A stretch of DNA of 64,000 nt from Reticulitermes speratus (taxonomy: Eukaryota; Arthropoda; Insecta; Blattodea; Rhinotermitidae): positions 42,631,980 through 42,695,979 of the forward strand of contig JAJKFL010000042.1 of assembly GCA_021186555.1 (NCBI GenBank), in the 5' to 3' direction. The notes under the pieces were generated by a model. It did not search any database. It saw only the letters and a program-made list of their open reading frames with translations, and was not told the origin of the DNA. Positions within the stretch are counted from its first letter, which is position 1; each line of letters starts with the position of its first letter. Positions 20,346 through 31,090 of this stretch are shown here, piece after piece. The position numbers were made by a program, and so were the translations under genes.

Positions 20346-20639
20346 GTTAATTACGTGTATGGTAGACTTGCGTGTACAGGTGGGAATATGAATTCAGCCT
20401 TTACAAATTTACAACGTTGAAGTTATATGACTCGTATATTGAAATCAACTGTAAGTTACGCAGGTTAAGCTGTGCGCTGTTTCAGGTACTGCATTCATAT
20501 AGATAAGGATTTTCCCTTCTTGACTTGCTGTGCCAAGCCGTATAACTGTTTGGTGCCCTCACACTGAACTACCGTATCTCATTAACGCCGCCGGGCGACG
20601 AGCTTAGGTGAAAGAACCGGTAGTTACTTGCGTTTTTCG

Positions 20640-20830
20640 TTTAACCGTTTAAAGTCCAGTGGTAACTATATGTACCACCTGCCCAAACATCAGGGAACTC
20701 TGCATGATGTGTTTTATATTGTACTCACAATAACACCGATTATTTCTCAATACAGAATTAACCGATCGATGTTTGTAATGGAGACGGAGTGTGTTTACTA
20801 CTAAGTAGGAACTAGATTTTTATATATAAT
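20640..20830 (-). repeat. Repeat H copy, minus strand, divergent subtype
   Basis: AACCGTTTAAAGTCCAGTGG and TGGTAACTATATGTACCACC match the 50.46-kb copy end. GGAGACGGAGTGTGTTTACT matches the 3'-side block. Confidence 0.6.
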
Positions 20831-20844
20831 GTAGATAAATGTTG

Positions 20845-21000
20845 GCCTGTTACCGCGGAGGCCTGGCTTCGATCCCGGGCTGGTCCATGTGAGATTTGTG
20901 GTGTACATAGTTGTAAAGGGACAGGGTTTTTTTTTCCCAGTACTTCGGTTTTCCCCTGTCAGTACCCTTCCACCAATGATCCATACTCATATTCATCGTA
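20845..21000 (+). mobile_element. SINE-C copy, plus strand, 5' truncated
   Basis: Begins inside the head (GGAGGCCTGGCTTCGATCCC), then CCATGTGAGATTTGTGGTG and CAGTACTTCGGTTTTCCCCT. The tail beyond CCACCAATGATCC is diverged. Confidence 0.78.
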
Positions 21001-21600
21001 ATAGTATTGTTATCAGAAGGACGAGCGGGGGAAGTCTGGAAACCTTCAAACAAAGCATTGCCGTGGGAAGCACAATACATAAAAGTACTTTCAAGTTGTT
21101 TTTGTGTCAGCCCTTACGTGACTTGACAAAGACTAAGCCACTGGATACAACACGAACCCGTCCAATTGTCGAAGGACGCCCCAAGGAGACTATGATTGCA
21201 GTGGTCATACCCAGCCACTTAATAAGATCTGGTCATGAGACACCGGCGAGGATGGGGGGCTCAACGCAAAGACGGACAGACTGTCAGTTACAGAGTGACT
21301 TGGACTTGGTCGGAGTTCTTACAGGGTTGAATGTTTAAGCCTTGCGTGCATCCATCTGTTGCTTCCATGCCTCGGGTTTTGGCATTCGTATTTCTACATG
21401 GCGCTGCTGTAGTCCCTCTGGAAATTTAAATTCGGGCACGTCTGCTTGAATTATTCAGATTGTCGTTCTCTTACAGGGTCCAGAGTTGTATCATTGGTTT
21501 TCCACAGTTTGTTATGAGTTCTTTGGTGCTGTAATTTAAAATGGGCGGCCTCAGAATATAATGGCTGTATACGAGATGTTATAACAGTATAACAAATGAT
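21001..21600. other. No gene recognised
   Basis: A 149-codon plus frame overlaps from the SINE-C region to 21338. It has no motif I recognise and I do not call it a gene. Confidence 0.5.
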
Positions 21601-22168
21601 GCAAGATGTACACGTGAAATTAAATCCAGAATTGCCATGGCTAAAGCAGCATTCTACAAGAAGAAGAATCTTTTCACCAGCAAACTGGACTTAAATTTAA
21701 GGAAGGAACTAATAAAGTGCTACGTTTGGAGCATTGCTTTGTATGGTGCTGAAACGTGGACACTTCGGAAAATAGATCAGACATATCTGGAAAGTTTTGA
21801 AATATGGTGCTGGAGAAGAATGGAGAAGATCAGTTGTACCGATCGTGTGAGAAATGAAGAAGTATTACACAGAGTCAAGGAGGAGAGGAATATCGTACAT
21901 ACAGTAAAAAGAAGAAAGGCTAACTGGATTGGTCACATCTTGCGTAGGAACTGCCTTCTGAAACACGCGATTGAAGGAAAGTTAGAAGGAAGGAGAGAAA
22001 TGACGGGAAGACGAGGAAGAAGAGGTAAGCAGCTACTGGATGACCTTAAGGAAAAGAAAAGATACTGGAAATTGAAAGAGGAAGCACTAGATCGCACCTT
22101 GTGGAGATCTCGCTTTGGAAGAGGCTACGGACCTGTCGTAAGACAGACTACAGAATGAATGAATAACA
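21600..22168 (+). pseudogene. Non-LTR retrotransposon 3' end: C-terminal ORF2 fragment
   Basis: An open frame of 173 codons (21637-22158) contains YVWSIALYGAETWTLRK, SFEIWCWRRMEKI, DRVRNEEVLHRVKEER, WIGHILRRNCLLKHAIEG and WRSRFGRGYGPVVRQTTE. These C-terminal blocks of arthropod LINE reverse-transcriptase ORFs resemble the RTE/BovB tail (ETWTL..FE.WCWRR). The catalytic RT domain is missing, so it is a 5'-truncated copy. The end is followed by GAATGAATGAATAA, a short tandem tail of the sort RTE-like elements carry. Confidence 0.85.
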
Positions 22169-22312
22169 GTATATAAATAATGTAGTGGATAGCGCACAGG
22201 ATTTTGATTCTGCTCTGCCACACCGTGTTAACTATTTGTATGAGTACTAGCGTTCCGAAGATCGTTGTCTTCAGTTCATGGTAGAATGGTACAAGAGTAG
22301 ATTAGTGTAGAT

Positions 22313-22638
22313 CGCTGTTTCTCAATATTTCTAGCACCGTGGATTCGTTGCGAAGGCCCACTAATCATCGCGGAGCCCCGCCCCAAAATTATCGCAACTT
22401 GCATTAACATTGGAGATTCGAATAACTACAAACGCGAAACATGCTTAAAGTCTAAAAACTTTATTAATGTTATGCTGAGTGGAATGTACGCTGTGTTGTA
22501 TCTTTATTGTAGATGACCCGATTTTATAAAATATGAAAAAGTATTCGTTGCAGAGTTTAGGAAGACAGTCTTGCGGACCCGCTGTCCGGGCCTCGAGGAC
22601 GGCTACGATTCTTCGGGTCACATTTTGAGAACCACTGC
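22313..22638. mobile_element. Degenerate hAT-like MITE
   Basis: The right end on the minus strand reads AGCAGTGGTTCTCAAAATG, a typical hAT end. The left end GCTGTTTCTCAATATTTC is a mutated partner. Inside is GCGGAGCCCCGCCCC. No clear target duplication. Confidence 0.6.
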
Positions 22639-22639
22639 T

Positions 22640-22735
22640 TCAGACTAGCCTTTTGCCCTGAAGATAGAGGTAGTAGATTCCTCTGAAACTTTGTTACCCA
22701 TTACCGAGTCACGGCTTCACATCCCCTAAGACCAT
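22640..22735 (+). repeat. Single arm of a J-type foldback element
   Basis: CCTGAAGATAGAGGTAGTAG, TTCCTCTGAAACTTTGTTAC and CGGCTTCACATCCCCTAAGA follow the right-arm order of the J elements at 42.2 and 50.3 kb. Confidence 0.55.
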
Positions 22736-22894
22736 ATTTAGTGATATCGCCGTAAGAATCTTATTTTTGTTGTAGATTTTTATTAAGGCTGTCCACCACT
22801 GATAGACCAACAGGTCTAGAATTGGTTAACTTGTTAGCTGTTAATTTCTCAGCTTCAGAATGTATAATTTATTTTCTGCACAAGACTCAATTCA

Positions 22895-23079
22895 CCGTCG
22901 AATCCGGTTATAACGACATCGGTTTGTGCGACACCTCGTTTATAACGTCAGATATTCTGTGGCACCAATTAATTCCTCACTGTTAACCATAAAATTACAG
23001 TACTTGGTTGGAACAACACTCGTTTATAACGTCGCAAAATATTCAGTCCCTTTCATGGCGTTACAGCCGAGTTCGACTG
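22895..23079. mobile_element. pogo/Tigger-like MITE (family G), second copy
   Basis: Ends CCGTCGAATCCGGTTATAAC and, on the other strand, CAGTCGAACTCGGCTGTAAC. The interior GTGGCACCAATTAATTCCTC is identical to the 13.8-kb copy. Flanked by CA and TA, so one side of the duplication is mutated. Confidence 0.8.
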
Positions 23080-23112
23080 TATATTTTCGTACAGGTTCCA
23101 AATGGAACTTTA

Positions 23113-23285
23113 CTGTCTCTGGGATATGACGCCATATATTTGGGTAGATGGCAGTGTTTCGGAGTGATGTGCAACCCCCATCTTCAGGTCAGAAAACTCT
23201 TGTCTTAAAAACTGAAGACAGCAATTTCGTCCGCAATGTTGGTACCTTTGCACCAAACTACTAGGCGTCAATTCCAGAAGACAGC
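23113..23285. repeat. J-type foldback element, diverged
   Basis: TCTGGGATATGACGCCATAT opens and ACCAAACTACTAGGCGTCAA closes as a partial complement. Each side carries a TTTCGGAG/CTTCAG-type signature in degraded form. Confidence 0.55.
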
Positions 23286-23829
23286 AGTCTTCGAATCCTT
23301 GTCCGGAGGCGAGGTCTAGCGGAACGGCACAATGCTGCATTGTGTGCCCTTCCGCTAGACCTGACCTTGGGATCAGGATTTGCCACTGAGACTACCGTGT
23401 ATAAACCCCAGTCTTCACATAATAAATAATTTGTGTACCCCTTTTCTGGGGTTTGCTGTATGCGTGATACACAGTAAACGCCCGTCATAGTGAACGCTGA
23501 TTATGAAAAGGGTGCGTAGGAACACGTGGACGCAGTCGCCATTTGTTTGTTCCAGCCAGCTGTTGCTCTCTGCAACCCGATAGTGTTTTACGATGATTAG
23601 GAAGCATCTGTAAGGGGTGGGGCAGGCTGCCTGCTTGTCGCGTGGGTGTGTGAAATACACAAAGGTAATGGACAACCAGCTATTTGCTCTTTGTGACGTG
23701 ATGGTAATGTTGATCACGTGTCCCCCACTCCCACCGGTCTTCACGTAGTTCCGTGTTACCAGCTTCACGACGTTCCGCCTCAAATCGTTCTAACCCATTG
23801 TTTCTCGAATGCTAAACCAAAGTGAATCT

Positions 23830-24215
23830 GAACCCATTAAAGACTAAGATTAACTGGAATTATATTAAAGATTCACTTCGGACCGCGTAGGAAACGCACT
23901 CTAGGTTATAAAAACCAACCAGATAATGCTGTACAAGGACATAATCGCTCTTCAGTGGAATTAAAACTTTTTAAAGACTAAGATTTAACTTGAAATATGT
24001 TTGGAGATTCACTTCTTACCGCGCAGTAAACACACTGCCTCTGGGTTATAAAAAACAGTCACTTAACGTCGTGTTGGGAAATAATTGCTCTTTGTTGTGA
24101 GATCCGTGCAGAACACACCAATACACGAGGAGGGTAGAACGTAGAATTGTTTAGTGTTAAATCTGTTGGTGCATAAGGTAACCGTCAGGCCTTCAAGGGT
24201 TAAGATTTCTGCAAG
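23830..24215 (+). repeat. Two repeat H copies in tandem
   Basis: The block AAAGACTAAGATTAACTGGA ... GATTCACTTCGGACCGCG occurs once from 23839 and again from 23975 (AAAGACTAAGATTTAACTTG ... GATTCACTTCTTACCGCG). The second copy continues through TTTGTTGTGAGATCC. Confidence 0.75.
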
Positions 24216-24487
24216 ATGCGCAGTTCGTTATCTATTAGCCCTTTACTTGTGCGAAACTGGATTCTCGAATTAAGGAGAAGCAAAAACGAAGTACAGAAAC
24301 AGACCAAATGCGGCGCCATATTTGAGAATTAATCTTTCCAATGTGAAGGCATATACAAAAAGAATTTGTAAAAGGAAAAAAGGAACCCACTGTTCGCATT
24401 GAAAATTGGTAATAAGAGGCATATTAGTTTTAAGCTTCATATTTCGTGTAAACGAGATATTCGCCAAAGATGTGCAATTAAATAATT

Positions 24488-24665
24488 GTTAGACATTAAC
24501 GAAATTTATATTATATATAGCGTGCATTTTAATAATTAATTAATTATTTTATTCCAACAAATGCACTACACTATTCTTGTAGTGGTATACTAATTTTGTC
24601 TGTTGGGCATTAACGAACTTTGTATTATATATACCGTGCATTTTAATCATTAATTAAATAATTGT
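24488..24665 (+). repeat. AT-rich direct duplication, two copies of about 60 bp
   Basis: GACATTAACGAAATTTATAT...CGTGCATTTTAATAATTAAT at 24491-24550 recurs as GGCATTAACGAACTTTGTAT...CGTGCATTTTAATCATTAAT at 24606-24665, separated by about 55 unrelated bases. Confidence 0.8.
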
Positions 24666-25466
24666 TAGTTTCATGTACGTACTTGTCCAAAATTTACTTA
24701 TTATTATCCTTATTTATTTGTGGTATGGTTTTTAGTTTCGTATAGGAGAGGTTTATTAGGAGTTAAGCAATTTTTTAATGCGGGAGGCGTCTTTGGCCAC
24801 ATTACGTGTCGAAACACTACCTCATACTTTATACGAATTTATTTTAATCGGTGGTATTTTAAATGAACGTGTGAGGAAGCAGAAAACTTTGTTGAGTTCC
24901 ATTATTTTGTAATTTTTTATTTTGTTTTAATTGATGACGTTTGTAAGTAGCACAGCTGTGTACGAAAGGCAAGAAATAGAAGTTAAAGAATGAAGTTGCT
25001 TAAGTCTTAAGTTCGATACAGTTGATTTAGAATGGGACACTTGATAACTGTAGAGTCAGCGTACATATTATTGGAAAATTATTTGAAAACCGTACGTTGC
25101 AATAGTCTGGTGTTGTGCGGATCAGGAGGCGGAGGATTTTAAGGACAGTGCGTTTATTAGACGGCGTAACCGTGAAGCGAAGTTACGCGGTATAGGTCGG
25201 ACCGACTTGACGGAAGGAGAGCCCGATTCCTTCGCCTGAGTGCGCGTTCGCAAGAAAAACTCGCGTAGAGAGGAGTCCTTCTTCATTGAACCGAATTTTT
25301 TATTGCTTGGTTCGGGTGCTTTGTATGGTCCAGGAAGCTGGATCTGATTCATGTTCACCGTACATACTTTCACTTGGGAAAGTTAGAAATTTGCAGATGG
25401 GGGCATTAGTGCCGTATTTAGAGATAATAAAGGGCCTTAATTTGTCTGGCCTCCATAGTTTGTCGT
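24666..25466. other. No gene recognised
   Basis: AT-rich on the left. No supported gene or repeat. Confidence 0.5.
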
Positions 25467-25748
25467 GGGCCGGGATAGCGTAGTCGGTATGGCGACTCGC
25501 TACGAGCTGGACGGTCCGGGGATCGAATCCCGGTGCGGGCGAGATTTTCAGCACCCGTCCAGACCGGCCCTGGGGCCTACCCAGCCTCCTGTACAATGGG
25601 TACCGGACTTTCTCGGGGGTAAAGCGGCCAGGGCGTGGCGTTGACCACCCACCCCCATCTAGCGCCGTGGTTAAAGAAAGAGTAGAGCTATACCTCTACT
25701 CCCCCTCTGGGCCATCATGGCCTGTTCTAGGGAGAACTTTACTTTACT
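25467..25748 (+). mobile_element. SINE-B, full length, plus strand (reference copy)
   Basis: The tRNA-like head GGGCCGGGATAGCGTAGTCG, then GGCGACTCGCTACGAGCTGG and, as box B, CCGGGGATCGAATCCCGG. The body blocks in order are GCGAGATTTTCAGCACCCGT, CTGGGGCCTACCCAGCCTCC, CGGGGGTAAAGCGGCC, GGCGTTGACCACCCACCCCC, ATCTAGCGCC, GAGTAGAGCTATACCTCTAC and GCCATCATGGCCTGTTCTAG, ending GAGAACTTTACTTTAC. It is Pol III-type by structure. Confidence 0.95.
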
Positions 25749-25911
25749 TGGTTGGTCACTTCACAGACCGTTTTGCATGGCGGCAGGCAGCCGCTGTTCC
25801 AGTTTGTCGTGAGTCGGGGTCCACGCGTTGTATTTCAATGTACTGCAGTTAATGCTTTGTTTTCACTATATTTAAGGACGCTGTTGGGAAGTTTTATTGC
25901 CATGTATAAGG

Positions 25912-26140
25912 TAAGGTAAGGTAAAGTCTCTGTCCAAGCAATGAAGGTCGAACCAGGCATCTTCTGAATGCGTTTCCGTTACACCTAACTGCTCTATCCG
26001 TGCATTCTTCACCTCGATAGTGGATGGAGTTGAGTCATCAGCCTCACGTCCCGGTCACCTTACCCCTGTGGACAGAGGCCCTCACACCCATAAGATAGGA
26101 AGGAGTATGAATGGGCTCGAGAACCCAGCACAAGAATCGG
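25912..26140 (-). mobile_element. SINE-B, diverged, minus strand
   Basis: CAAGCAATGAAGGTCGAACC resembles the tail block. GATAGTGGATGGAGTTGAGT and GGTCACCTTACCCCTGTGGA are the middle blocks. The head is missing or too decayed to see. Confidence 0.65.
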
Positions 26141-26939
26141 TTGGACTGGTGACGCTTCAGACGTTATTGTCATCATGCCAGTTAATTTCATGGCTGTTGG
26201 ACGTCTTTGACCCGAAACAACATTAATTGCTGTTTTTTTTACGCGTTTGCCATGAATGACGCCTGTGAACCCAATTTAATGGACTTTTTATGGCTCCTCG
26301 CAGCATCAGGCTTCACAACGCACGTGACACGACGTATCTATGCGTGTTATGTGTTTGTATTATGCGTGTGTGCGTCTATTTTTTTAGGTGGCAGGGAAGT
26401 AAGGCAGTATAAATAGTTGAATCAGGAGAGAAAAAGAGTGGAAGTTCAAGCAGCATCATCAGCAGTGATGGGGAACATTTCTCGCACCACTGAACTCTGT
26501 ATCTTGCAGAGGATGTAAACATTGTTCTTATTTGAAGCCAAGTAGGCATAAAGAAGTTGTGTGGCGAAGAAAATTTCTCATCAGCGTCAGTTATCAGAGA
26601 AGGAACTATGCTTCAGAGTACTGAATCATAGGTCGTAGACAGGGACGGAAAGTGCGAAGAAAAGTCTGTTTCTTCAAGAGTATTGTTTTAAAAGTTTCTT
26701 CGAAAACGTAATTTTTATGTTTTGTACTGGAAGGTCCTGCACTTTACAAGGAAACTTATGGTGGATCTTGCTGACGATGGATGGTTATGTGGAGGGAGAT
26801 TTGTACAGGAATCAAGAAGAAAGAGTGGTATTGAAATGCCGTCTCCACATTCCACACAATAAACTGAGGGGAATATATATAGGCTGTTTCCATGGTGCGG
26901 ATCTGTTCCTGAGAAGCGAATAAACGCTCAGCTAATAAA
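26141..26939. other. No gene recognised
   Basis: No supported feature. Confidence 0.5.
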
Positions 26940-27180
26940 AAAATTCCTTATGTTTTATGGAACCCGAAGATTCAGTCCCTTCTTCTAAGAGCTTGCCAAT
27001 GGACGACGATTTAAGCTAGCAGTATCGAGTCGACATCATACGCTGGTTATTTAAGAAACATTTTAATATTATCAAGAGTCCTCCAACTTATTTCTTCTCT
27101 TAAGATTTGCCATATGAAGTTTCTATGCGTTTTTCATCTCCCCATATGTTACATAAACCGCCCGTCCCATTTTTTCTGAG
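26940..27180 (+). repeat. Translated repeat M (KFPAFYGTRRF type), decayed
   Basis: CCTTATGTTTTATGGAACCC and GAAGATTCAGTCCCTTCTTC match copies at 46.2 and 52.6 kb. Conceptual fragments KIPYVLWNPKI and LRNILILSRVLQLISSLKIC follow the layout of a repeat that is often mis-annotated as hypothetical proteins in insects (FPAFYGTRRFI...RSILILSSHLRLGLPSG). No intact frame remains. Confidence 0.6.
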
Positions 27181-27339
27181 TTGGTTACCGTAAAATGTGG
27201 CGGTGAATACGAACGTTCATTTAATTAATTGCTGTGGTGATTCTGTTTTAAAAAGAACGGAAGAGTTTGGTTTCCAGTGGACAAGCATATTTTCTTTTCG
27301 ATTTTCCTATTGTACTGTAATAACTATGGTATGTACGTA

Positions 27340-27416
27340 CAGAAGAAAGTGCTATATCGTGGGAGTTTATAACTTTATCGTGGGTTATATATAGTGGGAG
27401 TTTATAACTGTATAGT
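27340..27416 (+). repeat. Minisatellite-like GTGGGAGTTTATAACT repeats, split by a SINE
   Basis: GTGGGAGTTTATAACTTTAT and GTGGGAGTTTATAACTGTAT occur left of the SINE-B. ATGTGGGATTCTATAACTAT and GTCGTGGAGTTTATGTCGTG occur right of it (27705-27752). Confidence 0.7.
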
Positions 27417-27703
27417 GGGCCGGGGTAGCGTAGTCGGTATATCGACACGCTACGGGCTGGACGGTCCGGGGATCGAATCCCGGTGAGGCGAGATTTTCCG
27501 CACCCGTTCACACCGGCTCTGGGGCCCACTCAGCCTCGTGTACAGCGGGTAACGGGTCTCTGTCCCGGGGGTACGGCGGTCGGGGTGTGGCGTTGACCAC
27601 CCGCCCCCATGTAGCGGCGAGGTTAAAGAAAGAGTAGAGCAGTGCCTCTACTCTCGTTCTGGGCCTTCGTGGCCTGTTCTAGGGTGAACTTTACCTTTAC
27701 CTT
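27417..27703 (+). mobile_element. SINE-B, full length, plus strand
   Basis: GGGCCGGGGTAGCGTAGTCG head with GGGGATCGAATCCCGG, complete body, and end GGGTGAACTTTACCTTTACC. It sits inside the minisatellite-like repeats. Confidence 0.94.
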
Positions 27704-27761
27704 TATGTGGGATTCTATAACTATATCGTGGGTCGTGGAGTTTATGTCGTGGGAAACATGA

Positions 27762-27831
27762 CTAATATGTACCAGGACTTTTTTCGTTATCACTTTCAGT
27801 GATAATGAAAAAAGTCCTGGTACATGTTAGT
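27762..27831. repeat. 33-bp arm palindrome with 4-5 base loop
   Basis: ACTAATATGTACCAGGACTT...GTTATCAC pairs with GTGATAATG...AAGTCCTGGTACATGTTAGT with about two mismatches. Confidence 0.88.
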
Positions 27832-28027
27832 GATGTTTTGTATAACTTGTGAGGGTTGTTTTTCTTTTTACCGACGTCGGAGAAAACGTAAGTTTTCTAG
27901 GATGTATACGCCGGTTTGACCCGTAAATATTGCCTATGTTTGGAAGGAGCGTATTGCCTTCGTATTCAGGTTCAACCGGTCCTTCCTTGGAAGTGTCGGT
28001 AACTGTGTACCAGTCGACATGACGTAG

Positions 28028-28290
28028 GCTGTGCCCTGGCTCACTCAGACCATTAGTCATTGGTCTGTCTCCGAGGAGGCCCGGGTTCGATCCCCGGCCA
28101 GTCCATGTGGGATTTGAGGTGGACAAATTGGCACTATGAAAGGTTTCTCTTGGAGTCCTTCGGTTTTCCCCTTTAAATATCATTCCTCCAAGTTCGTTCA
28201 TGTGCTCTCCACTCTGTATTCTGTCTCTGACACGGCGTGACTGCTGTGAACAGTCATCACAGTCTTTAGTTGCCTGCCCCTTCACAGAAT
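28028..28290 (+). mobile_element. SINE-C, plus strand, diverged head
   Basis: Box B GCCCGGGTTCGATCCCCGGC, then CAGTCCATGTGGGATTTGAG and GTCCTTCGGTTTTCCCCTTT. The 3' part with CACTGACACGGCG-like sequence and the CAGTCATCACAGTCTTTAGT block is less conserved. Confidence 0.82.
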
Positions 28291-28589
28291 ACAAAAAATA
28301 GACCTTAATAACATTAGACGTAAACTGCGTAAAAAGTGTCATAAAAAGATACACCGCAGTAATAGGAGTCTGGTAGCTATAAAACTGGTTTCATATGCCA
28401 TTACAGCCCTCCTCCGAGAAAATGTGGATATCTTTGTACGGATGCCACAGACTTTTTTCTGTGTTCACTCAAATTAAAACTCGAGAATTCTTAAACATTC
28501 GCGGCTGGCGAAGTGTTTGTATATTCATAACAATCTGTAAAGAAAGGTAAAAAGGGAAAGTAGATTTTCGTAACATTCGTATGTTTTTA

Positions 28590-28770
28590 ACATTCAGAAA
28601 TTCTACGTTCTGCCCGCACAGTGCATTTGTGTGTTTTGTATGGCTCAGAACAAACAGCAATTAGTTCCCGTACAACATTGATTGGTTTTGTAACCCAGAC
28701 GGAATATGTTTACTGCGCGGTACGACCTGTATATTTAAATACTATTGAATGCAACGATAATTATCTGTTT
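28590..28770 (-). repeat. Repeat H copy, minus strand
   Basis: TTCTACGTTCTGCCCGCACA, TCAGAACAAACAGCAATTAG and TTTACTGCGCGGTACGACCT are the complements of the conserved blocks. Confidence 0.72.
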
Positions 28771-29940
28771 TTCCGTATAAGTTTTATTGGACTTCATGTT
28801 AGTTCAGTTTCAGGTCGGCAATGGGACATTTTTTTGTTCTGTCAGCTGTTGTACCGCCCTTTTATCAGTTGCTGATATGGTGGTGTCAATCTCAGCTGGT
28901 TTATCTCCCCTCATTTCATATCTTCAGTAAATAACCTGTACGCCTAGTACACAGCTGTCGTTCTATGGTACAGTTTTCAACCATTTTAAAGTTATTGTGG
29001 AAGTCTGAAAACAGTTTACTATGTAAATAGATAATAGGTTCCAGAAATGGGATGGGTGGTGTTCCTGTTTTTCTCTTGTTTATTTATGCTTTGTTTAACG
29101 ACGCTGTCGGTATTTTAGACTGTATGGCATAGAATAATGGTTGGATGGTGAATGAATAATGGATTATAAAAGAGTATTTAATTTTAATTTCATATGTAAT
29201 TGTTGAGTGAAATTTTACAGAAGACTATGTCTGCTAATACCGGCGTTCTTTAATAACCAGTCCCAAAGTCTATCAGTCATATTTACGAATATTGAAACGT
29301 CCCTCCAAGCCTTGTAGCCTGGATATCTTCCTTATCATTTTTACAACATAACGATTAGCTTTTTTATCAAATTTTTTTTTAAATTTTAATCATTTCCTTA
29401 TTACCTTACTTTCTGTTTAGTAATGTTGTAAGTACAGATTGAAGTTCGTACAGTTGATGTAATAGTACTGCACCATTGTAAAATTCACGAAATGTATTCA
29501 TCATGTAGAGCAGTATGGTAGGAAACACTCATCACTTAATTAGATGCGCTTGCCTGTGCTGTGTGTGCTGTTATTTTCCTTGGGGGGCGGTTGATGGAAA
29601 CTGAAAAAAAAGAATAAGACGATCGGTGTCTCGGCATAGATTCAAGCCGGGCGTATTCCAGATTCTAGTCAGAATCGATACCGCCCAGTGTCTTTTGCAC
29701 GTCGACACTGTGATCGCCTCAGTGAGACTTAAGGGTCTTGTCAAGCTGTAGGCGTACTCTACTTTTCTTCGTTTGTATATACCCCACAAACTGCTTCACA
29801 GGACACCGTCATGCCTGTGGAGACTTTCTCACTGATATGAGGGTTGAGTTAAGAATTTTTAAGTCAGTCGTGATTTAGTGATTGCTTTAAGCGTTCTAAA
29901 AGAACTCGGTATACGGTGGTGACTGTGCTGCATACATACT
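28771..29940. other. No gene recognised
   Basis: About 1.2 kb. A stretch at 29575-29760 has a GCTTGAATC-like box B on the minus strand (GATTCAAGCC on the plus strand), but no family could be confirmed. Confidence 0.45.
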
Positions 29941-29961
29941 GTGCGGTCAAAAGGAATATCT

Positions 29962-30229
29962 ATCTTAGTCTGGCCTCTTTCTGCCTACTTTTTGCAGGTG
30001 TAGAAGTCATTATTGCACCTGATCACACTCAGTGACACCCCCACACACACAACACACACACTAGGACTTCTCTGGACGAGGGATCGGCCCGTTGCAGAGA
30101 CCTCTACCTGACAACACACAGCACTCACAAAAGGCAGACAGTCATGCCGTCGGCGGGATTCGAACCCGCAATCCCAGCAAGCGAGCGGCCGTAGACCTGC
30201 GCCTCAGACCGCGCGGCCACTGGGATCGG
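29962..30229 (-). mobile_element. SINE-A, minus strand, with 14-bp target duplication
   Basis: CAAAAGGAATATCT occurs at 29948-29961 and 30230-30243. The head at the right end reads CGCGCGGCCACTGGGATCGG (complement of the start) with box B GGGATTCGAACCCGCAATCC. The 3' portion at the left is diverged from other SINE-A copies. Confidence 0.93.
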
Positions 30230-30354
30230 CAAAAGGAATATCTGTTTGTGGTTCATGTAACAAGTAACAACGCCGTCAGTAACTTAGAATGTTTCGTATG
30301 TTCCATGTTCCGTGCATTAATCCGATGTATAAAATTTTTAAAAAGATCTGCAAA

Positions 30355-30445
30355 TGCACTTGAGTGTATGTATGTAATTTTATTACGTAGTGACCACCGA
30401 CATGTTTCGGCCACTCAAGTGGCAGTCTTCAGGGTGGTAAGAACT
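30355..30445 (-). repeat. P-type arm (Penelope-like terminal repeat candidate)
   Basis: On the minus strand: CCTGAAGACTGCCACTTGAG, TGGCCGAAACATGTCGGTGG, then an AAT-rich end. The internal stem GCCACT/AGTGGC is perfect. Confidence 0.6.
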
Positions 30446-30575
30446 AGAATACAGTTACCCTTATAATGTGTCGGAATCAATTCACAGTTAAAAATCGTAT
30501 AATTTTGGTTAAATTTACAGTTAAAAGAATATCATATAGATAGGCATAAAATATTAGAAGATAAAAGTTGTTGTG

Positions 30576-30623
30576 CATGGAGTACAGTGCTGTTGATGAT
30601 CATCCACAGCACTATACTCCATG
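30576..30623. repeat. 18-bp arm hairpin
   Basis: CATGGAGTACAGTGCTGT pairs with ACAGCACTATACTCCATG (two mismatches) around TGATGATCATCC. Confidence 0.8.
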
Positions 30624-31017
30624 TCTCTCATTCCCATCAAACAAATGGAATAGTTCATCGATTAGGCCACTGCCACTTTCTCCCAGATTCTTGGCAATTA
30701 ATCTTTTACCATTCTTACCACTCTACGCTATATAGTCTGAGATAGAGGCATTGTAAAATGAACCTCTAATGGACATGGTGATGCACCACACTTTGCCTCT
30801 GTGACTCTGGAAAAGGGCCAAATAGCCCAAGAATGCCACATCACTAGCCGCAGTATAAAATCGATACTTCATAGTCTGTTTCCGGGCCGACATTTAAACT
30901 TCTGACCCCCCGAATGTGAAACAGGAGTGTACCGTGGTCGACAGCGACGCTCCGTGGTGTCTTGGTGTCGTTAGTCTTTAATTGTCGGCTGCATATTTAA
31001 AGTGCGTTTAATTACGC

Positions 31018-31090
31018 GAGGAGATTAGCTCAAGCCGTAGTGCGGCTGACTAGTAGAGGTTCCGAGTTCAAATACAGCCCCTCCCCCGAC
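31018..31090 (+). repeat. tRNA-like segment, probable SINE head
   Basis: GAGATTAGCTCAAGCCGTAG resembles box A and the D-arm, and GAGTTCAAATAC resembles box B at a tRNA-like distance. No cloverleaf was confirmed and no second copy is in the window. Confidence 0.4.

Noticed and set aside
21637-22158. Host gene with 173 codons
   Set aside because: The sequence is a LINE ORF C-terminus, repeated at 33.7 kb, without the reverse-transcriptase domain.
25467-25545. tRNA gene with box A and box B
   Set aside because: The same head occurs at the start of more than a dozen SINE-B copies, followed by the same body.
29575-29760. Fifth SINE family
   Set aside because: Only a weak box-B-like GCTTGAATC on the minus strand. 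No second copy and no duplications.
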